Assembly (NCBI GenBank): GCA_963828075.1
Contig: CAWHDH010000021.1
Coordinates: 3,658,001 to 3,722,000 of the forward strand
From: JACCYI01 sp963828075
Lineage (GTDB): Bacteria > Actinomycetota > Thermoleophilia > Solirubrobacterales > Solirubrobacteraceae
Reading direction: 5' to 3'
DNA length: 64,000 nucleotides
The position numbers and the translations under genes are program-made. Below the pieces are notes generated by a model. It did not search any database, was not told the origin of the DNA, and saw nothing but the letters and a program-made list of their open reading frames with translations. Positions 6,296 through 13,645 of this stretch are shown piece after piece; the first letter of the stretch is position 1, and every line of letters begins with the position of its first letter.

Positions 6296-9139
6296 TCAGG
6301 CCACCAAGAGCCCCAGCTCGCCGGCGCGGTGTGCCGCCTCCACCCGCGAGCGGCACCCGAGCTTGCTCAGGATGTTGCGCACGTGCATGTCGACGGTGCG
6401 GCGGCTGAGGACCAGCGCCTGCGCGATCTCGGGGTTGGTGCGCCCGACCGCCACGAGGCGCACCACCTCGAGCTCGCGGCGCGAGAGGCCGGCGCCGTCG
6501 GCGTCGGCCCCGGCGCGCGCCCCGAGCCGGCCCGACACCGACTCGCCGAGCGCCGCGACGTCCTTTGCCGCCTCGGCCGCCAGCGGTCGAGCGCCGAGCT
6601 TGCGCGCGGAGCGATAGACGCTCGAGAGACGGTCGAGCGCCGCCTCGCGCTCCCCGGCCGCCGCCAGCGCGACACCACAGCGCAGCTCGATCTGCGCGCG
6701 CTCGAACGGCATGTCGAGGCCGCGATGCAGCTCCACCGCGCGGGCGGTCTGCTCGACCGCGGTCTCCGCGTCCCCCTCGAGCAGCGCCGCTTCGGCGATC
6801 GCGCAGCCGAGGGCCGCCAGCGCGTCCGCGTGACCCGTCTGCGCTGCGACGCGGCCGAGGGCGTCGACGCACGCGTGCGTGCCGGACGCATCGCCCCGGC
6901 TCGCGAGGTACGTCGCCCCCCAGCGCAGGCCGGCCAGCGCGTAGTGGTGATCGTCGCTGTCCTCCCAGCGCGCGAGGATCGAGCGGCAGTGCTCGGCTGC
7001 CTGGTCGTGCGCGCCGTCGTTCGCGGCGATGCGCGCCAGGGCGGCGGTCGAGTCGACGGCCATGTTGTAGTGCCGGACGCGCTCGGAGACGGCGAGCGAC
7101 GACGTGAGCAGCCGCCGCGCCGAGCTGACCCGGCCCTCCCAGCAGTGGATCGCGCCGAGCAGGCCCTCCGCCACCCAGACCGCGGTGTCGGCCGCGATCA
7201 TGTCGCGGCTCATCTCGGCGGCGCGCTGCCAGTCGCCGCGCTCGCGCAGCACGTAGGCCATGCACGTGACGCACGCGACCTCCACGCCGCTGTCGCCCGC
7301 CGCGTGGCAGAGGTCGAGTGCGGTATCGAGCGCCTCCTGGGCGTTGGGGAGGTCCGCGCCGTCGTAGAGGGTGACGCTCAGGCGCTGGTAGAGCTCGGCC
7401 GCGACGGCGGTGAGATCGTGCTCGAGCGCGACCGCGAGCGCACCGCGCACCGTTTCGAGCCCCGCCTCGTACTCGCCGTGCTTGGCGCGCGCCAGGCCTT
7501 CGAGCCCGAGCGCGCGCAGCCGGAGGTCGAGGCGCCCGGCGCGATCGGCATCCTCGCGGGACCGGACGGCGAGGTCGATCGCCTCCGCATGCGCCGCCGC
7601 GATCCGGCGCTGGTTGGCCATTGCAAGCCGCTCGGCCGCGGCGTCGGCAGGCGCTGCGTGGGCGGCGAAGGCGTCCGCCGCGGCGCCTCGCGCGGCGAAC
7701 GCGGCCTCGCGATCGCCCCGCAGTTCGAGGACCGCGGCGAGACGGCGCTGCGCGGTGGCCCTGCCGATCCCGTCGAGCACGGACGTGAGCTCGCGCCACG
7801 CCCGGGCCGCCTCCGCGAGCTGGCCGGACAGCTCGGCGCAGTGGGCGTAGCGCTCGAGCGCCTCGGAGCGCCGCGCGTCGTCCTCGCCCTCCGGCCAGTG
7901 GTCGAGCGCCTGGCGGCCCGCGTCGGCGGCGTCGCGGAAGGCGTGCACCGCCTCTGACTCGGCGGCGGCGAGCAGGAGCGCGTCACGCGCGCGGCGGTTG
8001 TCGCGGGCGCCGCGCCAGTGCTCCGCGGTCTCGAGGCTCGGCGCGCCGGCCGCCTCGAAGGCCTCGGCCAGCGCCCGGTGCAGCGTCCGCCGCCGCATCC
8101 ACGGGACGTCGGCGTACAGGGCGTCGCGCGTCAGCCCGTGGCGGAAGACCGCGGTGCCGACGTCCTGCTCGCGCGCGAACCCGTGCTCCAGCAGCTCGGC
8201 GACCCCCTCCGGGCTCGACAGCGATCCGACCAGGTCGAGGTCGAAGGCCTCACCCGCGACGGCGGCGGCCTCGGCCGCCTCACGGCCCGCCTGCGAGAGC
8301 TCCGACGCGCTGATCAGCACCGCGTCGCGCACGGTCTCGGGCAGGGGGACCTCGCCATGGCGGCCGAGCTCGAGGCCGTGCCGGCCGCTCTTGAGCAGGC
8401 CGCTGACCCGCAGGGCCGCAGCCAGCTCTTCGACGAAGAACGGCGTCCCCTGCGTCGAGTCGTGGACCGAGCGGACGAGCGAGGGTGACGGCGGGCTCTC
8501 GAGCGCCGCCGCCAGGACCTCGCCGACCTCGTCGGGTCCGAGCGGCCCGAGCGCGAGCTCGTCCAGCCGGCCGGCCCGCCGCAGCTCGTGACGGAGGCGG
8601 CGCAGCCCGTGGTCGCGCGCGAGGCCGTCGGAGCGGTACACGGCCAGGACGAGGACGGAGAGCTCGCCGAGGGAGCCGGCGAGGGCGGACAGCAGTTCGA
8701 GCGTCGCCTCGTCGGACCAGTGCAGGTCGTCGAGCACGATGAGGAGCGGCCGGTCCTCGGCGAGGTGGGCGAGCGCGCAGCGGATCGCCTCGAACAGCGT
8801 GGGCCGGTCGGGCGGGATCGTGACATCGCCCAGCTCGGGCAGGATCATCGCGAGGTGCGGGGCGAGCGGCCCGCATCCGGCGAGCGCACCGGGGTCGGCC
8901 CGCAGGCGCGTCCGCAACGCGGCGACGACCGGCCCGTAGGGGACACCGCCGCCGTGGCTCGCCGAGCCCGTCAGCACCAGCGCGTCGGGCGAGCGGCGCG
9001 CGACCTCGTCCGCCAGCCGCGTCTTGCCGATGCCGGCCTCGCCGCTCAGCAGGACGAGGCCGCCGTGTCCCGCCCGCGCCCGGTCGACCGCTGCGACCAG
9101 CGTCCGAACCTCGGTGCCGCGCCCGATCATCGCCGGCAT
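6296..9139 (-). CDS. LuxR-family regulator with N-terminal AAA ATPase (LAL type)
   Basis: The 947-residue protein starts MIGRGTEVRTLVAAVDRARAG and has Walker A GEAGIGKTR (about residues 36-44). Walker B is LLIVLDDLHWSDEATLELL. A long TPR-like helical middle region rich in Ala and Leu follows. The C-terminal LuxR helix-turn-helix is LSRRELEVVRLVAVGRTNPEIA then LSRRTVDMHVRNILSKLG. This is the large ATP-binding LuxR (MalT-like) architecture, in which inducer and ATP binding allow DNA binding. ATG 9139 is preferred because a TACCAT -10 box ends 6 bases upstream. A second ATG at 9130 is possible. The divergent DUF4242 gene is a candidate target. Confidence 0.9.
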   Translation of the reverse strand: MPAMIGRGTEVRTLVAAVDRARAGHGGLVLLSGEAGIGKTRLADEVARRSPDALVLTGSASHGGGVPYGPVVAALRTRLRADPGALAGCGPLAPHLAMILPELGDVTIPPDRPTLFEAIRCALAHLAEDRPLLIVLDDLHWSDEATLELLSALAGSLGELSVLVLAVYRSDGLARDHGLRRLRHELRRAGRLDELALGPLGPDEVGEVLAAALESPPSPSLVRSVHDSTQGTPFFVEELAAALRVSGLLKSGRHGLELGRHGEVPLPETVRDAVLISASELSQAGREAAEAAAVAGEAFDLDLVGSLSSPEGVAELLEHGFAREQDVGTAVFRHGLTRDALYADVPWMRRRTLHRALAEAFEAAGAPSLETAEHWRGARDNRRARDALLLAAAESEAVHAFRDAADAGRQALDHWPEGEDDARRSEALERYAHCAELSGQLAEAARAWRELTSVLDGIGRATAQRRLAAVLELRGDREAAFAARGAAADAFAAHAAPADAAAERLAMANQRRIAAAHAEAIDLAVRSREDADRAGRLDLRLRALGLEGLARAKHGEYEAGLETVRGALAVALEHDLTAVAAELYQRLSVTLYDGADLPNAQEALDTALDLCHAAGDSGVEVACVTCMAYVLRERGDWQRAAEMSRDMIAADTAVWVAEGLLGAIHCWEGRVSSARRLLTSSLAVSERVRHYNMAVDSTAALARIAANDGAHDQAAEHCRSILARWEDSDDHHYALAGLRWGATYLASRGDASGTHACVDALGRVAAQTGHADALAALGCAIAEAALLEGDAETAVEQTARAVELHRGLDMPFERAQIELRCGVALAAAGEREAALDRLSSVYRSARKLGARPLAAEAAKDVAALGESVSGRLGARAGADADGAGLSRRELEVVRLVAVGRTNPEIAQALVLSRRTVDMHVRNILSKLGCRSRVEAAHRAGELGLLVA

Positions 9140-9145
9140 GCGCGG

Positions 9146-9151
9146 ATGGTA
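9146..9151 (-). promoter_or_regulatory. -10 box TACCAT for LuxR-type gene
   Basis: It ends 6 bases before the ATG at 9139. Three GTACGG copies lie upstream at 9153, 9175 and 9214 and may be regulator sites. Confidence 0.5.
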
Positions 9152-9270
9152 GGTACGGCATGCGCGAACCGAAAGTACGGCTATCGCGCCGGTGACCGGC
9201 GGGCGCCGTGGACGTACGGTCACGTCATCAATCGAGCTGAGGGCCGGGGCCCTCGAAAGGGAGGAATGGC

Positions 9271-9564
9271 ATGAACCTCTACGTGATCGTCCGCCGCAAC
9301 GGGTTCTCCTCGCCGGAGGATCTGCAGGCCGCCGCCGCGCGCTCCACCACCGAGGGCGACAAGGAGGGGTCGGGCGTCCGCTGGATCCGCAGCTACGTCG
9401 CCGGCGAGGAGAGCGGCGAGCTCGGCACGTTCTGCATCTACGAGGCGGAGAGCCCCGAGGCGATCCGCGCCCACGCACGCGCCGCCGTCCTCCCGGTCGA
9501 CGAGATCGTCCCGGTGCTGGACACCGTCGTCGTGCGGCCGGACCCGGCGCCGGTCGCCGCCTGA
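9271..9564 (+). CDS. DUF4242-family small protein
   Basis: The 97-residue product (MNLYVIVRRNGFSSPEDL, then GVRWIRSYVAGEESGELGTFCIYEAESPEAIRAHARAA, then VDEIVPVLDT) matches DUF4242. Some members are reported to bind nickel. Unlike many genes here it has a strong ribosome binding site, AAGGGAGGA at 9257-9265. It is divergent from the LuxR-type regulator over 131 bases, so regulation by that protein is plausible. It ends just before a REP-like hairpin. Confidence 0.8.
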   Translation: MNLYVIVRRNGFSSPEDLQAAAARSTTEGDKEGSGVRWIRSYVAGEESGELGTFCIYEAESPEAIRAHARAAVLPVDEIVPVLDTVVVRPDPAPVAA

Positions 9565-9577
9565 CCACCGACCACCA

Positions 9578-9622
9578 GGGGTCAGACCCCTTGAGTCGCC
9601 TCCACTCAAGGGGTCAGACCCC
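9578..9622. repeat. REP-like hairpin built on GGGGTCAGACCCC
   Basis: Two 19-base arms (9578-9596 and 9604-9622) form an inverted repeat around a 7-base loop, with one mismatch at the central A of each GGGGTCAGACCCC core. Each core is itself a palindrome. It could act as a terminator-like 3' structure for the DUF4242 gene. No T-run follows. Confidence 0.75.
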
Positions 9623-9668
9623 CTCGCGCTGCGCGGTGGCCGAGGCGCGTGATAGTCCACCGTCCCCG

Positions 9669-10424
9669 ATGGAGCCGATCGTGGCGATCCGTGAGGGAGA
9701 CGGGCCTGAGGTCCTGCTCGTCCACGGCGGCGCGAGCCCGGAGGCCACGTGGAGAGGGCTGGGGTCGCTGCGAGCGGACTGGACGCTCGCGCTCGTGCAC
9801 CGGCGCGGCTACCCGCCCAGCCCGCCACCACCCGACGGGCGCCACGACTTCGACGTCGACGCCGCCGATCTCGACGGTCTCCTCGAGGGTCGGCCGCACG
9901 TCGTCGCACACTCCTACGGGACGCTCGGCGCGCTGATCGCGGCGGCGCGCAGCCCGGAGCGCGTCCGCTCGCTGACGCTGATCGAGCCTCCGCTCTACCA
10001 CCTCACCCCCGCCGACCCGGAGGTCGAGCGGCTGCAGCGGATCGGCGACGTGGTGCTCCGGCAGGGGCTCGACGCGGACCCGGGAATGCTGCGCGAGTTC
10101 CTCCGGCTCGCCGGAGCGACGGGCATCGACGACGGGCCGCTCCCCGAGGCGGTCGCCCACGGCGTCCGCCGCGCGCACGGGGCCCGCGTCCCGGGCGAGG
10201 CCCGTCCGGCCCTCGAGCGCGTTGCCGGCATCCCCGCGCTGGTGGCCTCCGGCGGTCACGCCCCCGCACTGGAGCGGATCTGCGACGCCCTCGCCGGCGT
10301 GCTGGGCGCCGAGCGCGTGGTCGCGCCCGGCGCGGGTCACTTCGTCGCCGCGGCGCCGGGCTTCGCCGACCGGCTCGACGAGTTCCTCAGGCTCAGCGAG
10401 GTCAGAGGCGCGCCGCGGCCATGA
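9669..10424 (+). CDS. Alpha/beta hydrolase
   Basis: The 251-residue product shows the oxyanion-hole motif LLVHGGASPEATW, the nucleophile elbow AHSYGTLGALIAA (Ser in H-S-Y-G), TLIEPP after strand 6, and a terminal GAGHFVAAAP supplying the catalytic His. It is a cytoplasmic esterase/lyase-type hydrolase of unknown substrate. ATG 9669 fits the fold, and GTG 9681 is possible. The N-terminal cap is short. The last 23 bases overlap the 3' end of the opposite small-peptide gene. Confidence 0.85.
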   Translation: MEPIVAIREGDGPEVLLVHGGASPEATWRGLGSLRADWTLALVHRRGYPPSPPPPDGRHDFDVDAADLDGLLEGRPHVVAHSYGTLGALIAAARSPERVRSLTLIEPPLYHLTPADPEVERLQRIGDVVLRQGLDADPGMLREFLRLAGATGIDDGPLPEAVAHGVRRAHGARVPGEARPALERVAGIPALVASGGHAPALERICDALAGVLGAERVVAPGAGHFVAAAPGFADRLDEFLRLSEVRGAPRP

Positions 10425-10602
10425 CGGTCGCTGGAACCGGGCGCAGCGTCTGCAGGTGCGGTTCATGGGTCACGGCGGTGCCGGCTGAGCGGGGCGCCGT
10501 CGCCGTCCGCCAGGCGCGGGCGGAGGGCATGCCGTCGGCGAAGGGATCGTGGGTGACCGCTTCGAGCGGGCGGTTGATTTCGGTGACCTTTGGCATCGTC
10601 AT
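10402..10602 (-). CDS. Small 66-residue peptide of unknown function
   Basis: The ATG at 10602 is preceded by an excellent ribosome binding site (GGAGGAG, 8-9 bases upstream), which is rare in this window and argues that the frame is translated. The peptide has no membrane segment. It contains a repeated motif, LEAVTHDPF at about residues 13-21 and GTAVTHEPH at about 41-49, with basic Pro/Thr-rich sequence around it. I recognise no family. A precursor-peptide role is possible but no maturation genes are adjacent. It ends inside the 3' end of the alpha/beta hydrolase gene. Confidence 0.5.
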   Translation of the reverse strand: MTMPKVTEINRPLEAVTHDPFADGMPSARAWRTATAPRSAGTAVTHEPHLQTLRPVPATVMAAARL

Positions 10603-10623
10603 GGCGGGCTCTCCTCCGGCTTA

Positions 10624-10674
10624 AGTTCTGTAAGTGCGGGCCCTGGTCTTAAGACGGGATCGCGTCACAGAACT
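10624..10674. promoter_or_regulatory. Nested inverted repeats upstream of the small-peptide gene
   Basis: Outer arms AGTTCTGT (10624-10631) and ACAGAACT (10667-10674) enclose the perfect palindrome GTCTTAAGAC (10646-10655). The region is AT-richer than its surroundings. It may be an operator or a 5'-UTR hairpin for the 66-residue peptide gene. Confidence 0.4.
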
Positions 10675-10750
10675 CATCGGCTCCGGCGACATCTTTTTCG
10701 TGCCTACGCACGCCCTTAGACGCCTGGATCACTCGGGATATTCCCGGCGT

Positions 10751-11428
10751 TCACCGCCTCGGTCGCGGCGGCGCCGTGCTCGGGCCGACGTGCGCGCCGA
10801 GCCATGCGCAGATCGGCTCCGCGGCCCGCCACGTGTCGCCGACGTGGGCGAGCGCCGCGTCGCGCGGGATCCCGCCGTCACCGGGCTGCGCGCGGCGGCC
10901 CGCGATCACGGCCTTGTGGCGCAGCAGGTCGATCCGGGGATGGTCGCGCGGGTAGCCGCGCGGCGCGGTGGTCAGGGCGGTGCCCTCGACGTCGAGGCCG
11001 GACTGCTCGGCCGCGGCGACGGCCTCGAGGAGCTCGGGCCCGCGGCGGTCGTCGACCACGGCGTCGCGGTAGCGCGCGAGCTGGTCGCGGGCCATCTGGT
11101 AGTAGCCGGTGCCGGCGTAGAGCCCGCGCGCGGAGATCTCGGCGTAGAGGCCGGACGGCGCCGACGGCGCGCCATAGACGACGCCGTACGTCCGCGTCTT
11201 GTATGGCGTCTTGTCGGGCGTGAAGCGCAGGTCGCGTTGCTGGCGGAACACCCGCGCCTCGCCGCCGAGCTCGGCGGCCAGCTCGTCGAGCATCGCGACG
11301 AGCCCGCCACGCACCGCCTCCTCGTAGCGCTCGCGCGTGGCGGTGAAGTACGTCTTGGTGTTGTCGCGCTCGAGTCCGGCGAACCACTCGAACACCTCCG
11401 GACCGAACCCGCGGAAGTCGGCTTCCAT
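10751..11428 (-). CDS. DUF2461-family protein
   Basis: The 225-residue product matches DUF2461. It opens FRGFGPEVFEWFAGLERDNTKTYFTATRERYEEAVRGGL, with a central FRQQRDLRFTPDKTPYKTRTYGVVYG and a GLYAEISARGLYAGTGYYQMARDQLARYRDAV segment, the three conserved blocks. The biochemical role of the family is unknown. ATG 11428 is chosen because it places the conserved F-x-G-F motif at residue 5. An ATG at 11440 would add four residues. It is divergent from the sarcosine-oxidase-like gene. Confidence 0.85.
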   Translation of the reverse strand: MEADFRGFGPEVFEWFAGLERDNTKTYFTATRERYEEAVRGGLVAMLDELAAELGGEARVFRQQRDLRFTPDKTPYKTRTYGVVYGAPSAPSGLYAEISARGLYAGTGYYQMARDQLARYRDAVVDDRRGPELLEAVAAAEQSGLDVEGTALTTAPRGYPRDHPRIDLLRHKAVIAGRRAQPGDGGIPRDAALAHVGDTWRAAEPICAWLGAHVGPSTAPPRPRR

Positions 11429-11457
11429 GCCGCAGAGCATCCCGCATCGCCCGTCCC

Positions 11458-11463
11458 TAGACT
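11458..11463 (+). promoter_or_regulatory. -10 box TAGACT for flavoenzyme gene
   Basis: It ends 8 bases before TTG 11472 and is the main reason for choosing that start. Confidence 0.55.
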
Positions 11464-11471
11464 CGCGGGCC

Positions 11472-12644
11472 TTGAACGGCGAGCCGCCCTCCGACGTGAA
11501 CGACCTGGTTGTCATCGGGGGCGGCGTGATGGGACTGTTCACCGCGTACCACGCGTCCGATCGGTTCGGCCGCGTCACCGTCCTCGAGCGCGGGCGGATC
11601 GGCGATCCGGCGACCGCGTCCTACGGGCGGACCCGCTCGTTCCGCAACGACTACCTCGACGCGACGTACGCGCGCCTCGCGCACGAGGCGTTCCGGCTCT
11701 GGGGTGACTTCGAGCAGCGGACCGGCACGTCCGTCCTCGTGCGCTGCGGCTGCCTGAACATCGCCAAGCGCTCCGTCACCCCGGACCTCGCGAGCACATA
11801 CGCGGAGTTGAGCTTCACCACGCTCCAGGACCTCGGGCTGCCCCGCGAGTCGCTCGACGCCGGCGCGCTCGGCGACCGCTTCCCGTACCTCGACGCGGAC
11901 ATCGGCCACCTCGACGTCGACGCCGGCGTCGTCGACCTCGCCGCGGTCACGCAGGCGCTGACCGCCGCGCTCCGAGAGCGGGGCGCGACGATCCGCGAGG
12001 GTGTCGAGACGACGGCGATCGCGCCGGGGCCGGACGCGATCCACATCAGCACGAGCCAGGGCGAGCTCGCGGCGCGGTCGCTCGTGGTGGCCGCGGGGCA
12101 CGGCACCAACGACGTCCTCGCGCTGCTGCCCGGCTGCCGCCTGCGCGTGCCGATCTCCAAGGACCGCCCGACGGACGCGAAGTACTTCTCGCCGCCCACC
12201 GAGAGCCGCCCGCGCTTCACCTCGGACGCCATGCCGGTGATCGCCTACCTCGACACCGGCGTGTACTGCCACCCGATCGTGGAGGGCGTCGTCGACGCGG
12301 TGAAGATCGGCTACTACAACCCGCCGGACATGCCGCGGGGGACGACGAGCATCGACTCGATCGACGCGTTCATCGAGCAGTGCATGCCCGGGCTGCGCGA
12401 CGCCGACGTCTCCCAGGTCACCGACGTCGACCAGTGCGACTACGACCTCGTCGCCGACGACGACTTCATCCTCGGCGCGATCCCCGGCGTGCCCGGCGCC
12501 TACGTCGGCGTCGGCTGGCGGGGGACCGGCTACAAGTTCGCGCCGTGGGTCGGCCGGGTGCTGTCCGAGCTCGCGCTGCAGGACGGCACCGTCTACGACA
12601 TCGCCCGCTTCGACCCCGCCCGCTTCGACGAAGGGACCCAATGA
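11472..12644 (+). CDS. Sarcosine-oxidase-like FAD-dependent amine oxidase
   Basis: The 390-residue product carries the FAD-binding LVVIGGGVMGLFTAYHAS (Rossmann G-x-G-x-x-G), then SYGRTRSFRNDYLDATYARLAHEAFRLW as in monomeric sarcosine/N-methyltryptophan oxidases. Near the C terminus it has DQCDYDLVADDDFILG, where the Cys aligns with the residue that covalently binds flavin in sarcosine oxidase. The GWRGTGYKFAPWVG signature follows. It probably oxidises an N-methylated amino acid, releasing formaldehyde or loading a C1 unit. Start TTG 11472 is inferred from the promoter; GTG 11496 is the alternative. The stop overlaps the next ATG (ATGA). Confidence 0.85.
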   Translation: MNGEPPSDVNDLVVIGGGVMGLFTAYHASDRFGRVTVLERGRIGDPATASYGRTRSFRNDYLDATYARLAHEAFRLWGDFEQRTGTSVLVRCGCLNIAKRSVTPDLASTYAELSFTTLQDLGLPRESLDAGALGDRFPYLDADIGHLDVDAGVVDLAAVTQALTAALRERGATIREGVETTAIAPGPDAIHISTSQGELAARSLVVAAGHGTNDVLALLPGCRLRVPISKDRPTDAKYFSPPTESRPRFTSDAMPVIAYLDTGVYCHPIVEGVVDAVKIGYYNPPDMPRGTTSIDSIDAFIEQCMPGLRDADVSQVTDVDQCDYDLVADDDFILGAIPGVPGAYVGVGWRGTGYKFAPWVGRVLSELALQDGTVYDIARFDPARFDEGTQ

Positions 12645-13645
12645 GCCTGCAGCAGCGTCTCGACGACGGCGTGGTGATCGGCGCGGAGGGCTACGTGTTC
12701 GAGCTCGAGCGGCGCGGCTACGTCAAGGCCGGCCCGTTCGTGCCCGAGGTGATCCTCGACGCGCCCGACGCGCTGCGCCAGCTGCACCGCGAGTTCCTGC
12801 GCGCCGGGGCCGACGTGATGGTCGCGCTGACGTACTACGCGCACCGCGAGAAGCTCAAGGACGTCGGCCGCGACGGCGACCTGGAGGCGATGAACCGCCA
12901 GGCCGTGCGGATCGCAAGGGAGATCGCGGCGGAGGGCGACGCGCTGGTCGCCGGCAACATCTGCAACACCTGGTCCTTCGACCCCGAGGACCCCGAGACG
13001 TCCGGCCCGATCGTGCGCGCCCAGTACGAGGAGCAGCTCGGCTGGGCCGTCGAGGAGGGGGTGGACTTCGTGATCGCCGAGACCAACGACTACGTCGGCG
13101 AGGCGCTCATCGGGCTCGAGGTCTGCAAGGAGCTCGGGCTACCGGCGATGGTGACGTTCGCCAGCGTCCAGCCGGACGGCACCTACGACGGTTACGACTA
13201 CGTCGACGCGTGCCGCGTCCTCGCCGACAACGGGGCGGCGGTCGTCGGGCTGAACTGCTCGCGCGGCCCGGAGACGATGCTGCCGCTGCTCGAGCGCGTC
13301 TGCGCGGCGGTCGACGTGCCGGTTGCCGTCCAGCCGGTCCCGTACCGGACGACGGCCGCCGTGCCCGCCTTCGAGTCGCTGGAGTCCGAGGACGGCCGGC
13401 GACTGTTCCCGATCCAGCTCGAGTCGTTCCAGTGCACGCGGTTCGAGATGGCCGACTTCGCGCGCCGGGCCGCCGATGTCGGCGCGCGCTACATCGGCAT
13501 CTGCTGCGGCGGCGCACCCCACTACGTGCGCGCGATGGCCGAGGCGCTCGGGCGCGAGACCCCGGCCAGTCGGTACTCGCCGGCGCTCGAACTCCACCCG
13601 GTGCTCGGCACCCGCGACGACGCGATGGGCGGTTGGAAGGCTTAG
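12641..13645 (+). CDS. Betaine-homocysteine/homocysteine S-methyltransferase-like enzyme
   Basis: The 334-residue TIM-barrel protein has the zinc-binding set of the family: VGLNCSRGP supplies the first Cys, and YIGICCGGAPHYVRAMAEAL supplies the vicinal Cys pair. The N terminus (GVVIGAEGYVFELERRGYVKAGPFVPEVIL) resembles betaine-homocysteine methyltransferases more than bacterial MmuM. It presumably transfers a methyl group from betaine or a similar donor to homocysteine, giving methionine. Its translational coupling to a sarcosine-oxidase-like enzyme suggests a small betaine/N-methyl amino-acid demethylation route. It ends with a four-base overlap of the convergent GGDEF-EAL gene. Confidence 0.85.
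   Translation: MSLQQRLDDGVVIGAEGYVFELERRGYVKAGPFVPEVILDAPDALRQLHREFLRAGADVMVALTYYAHREKLKDVGRDGDLEAMNRQAVRIAREIAAEGDALVAGNICNTWSFDPEDPETSGPIVRAQYEEQLGWAVEEGVDFVIAETNDYVGEALIGLEVCKELGLPAMVTFASVQPDGTYDGYDYVDACRVLADNGAAVVGLNCSRGPETMLPLLERVCAAVDVPVAVQPVPYRTTAAVPAFESLESEDGRRLFPIQLESFQCTRFEMADFARRAADVGARYIGICCGGAPHYVRAMAEALGRETPASRYSPALELHPVLGTRDDAMGGWKA

Noticed and set aside
10402..10602. Calling the 66-residue peptide a RiPP precursor
   Set aside because: No maturation enzyme, peptidase or exporter is adjacent and no core motif is recognisable.
10634..11707. A plus-strand frame over the DUF2461 gene
   Set aside because: DUF2461 motifs are on the minus strand; the plus frame has shadow composition.
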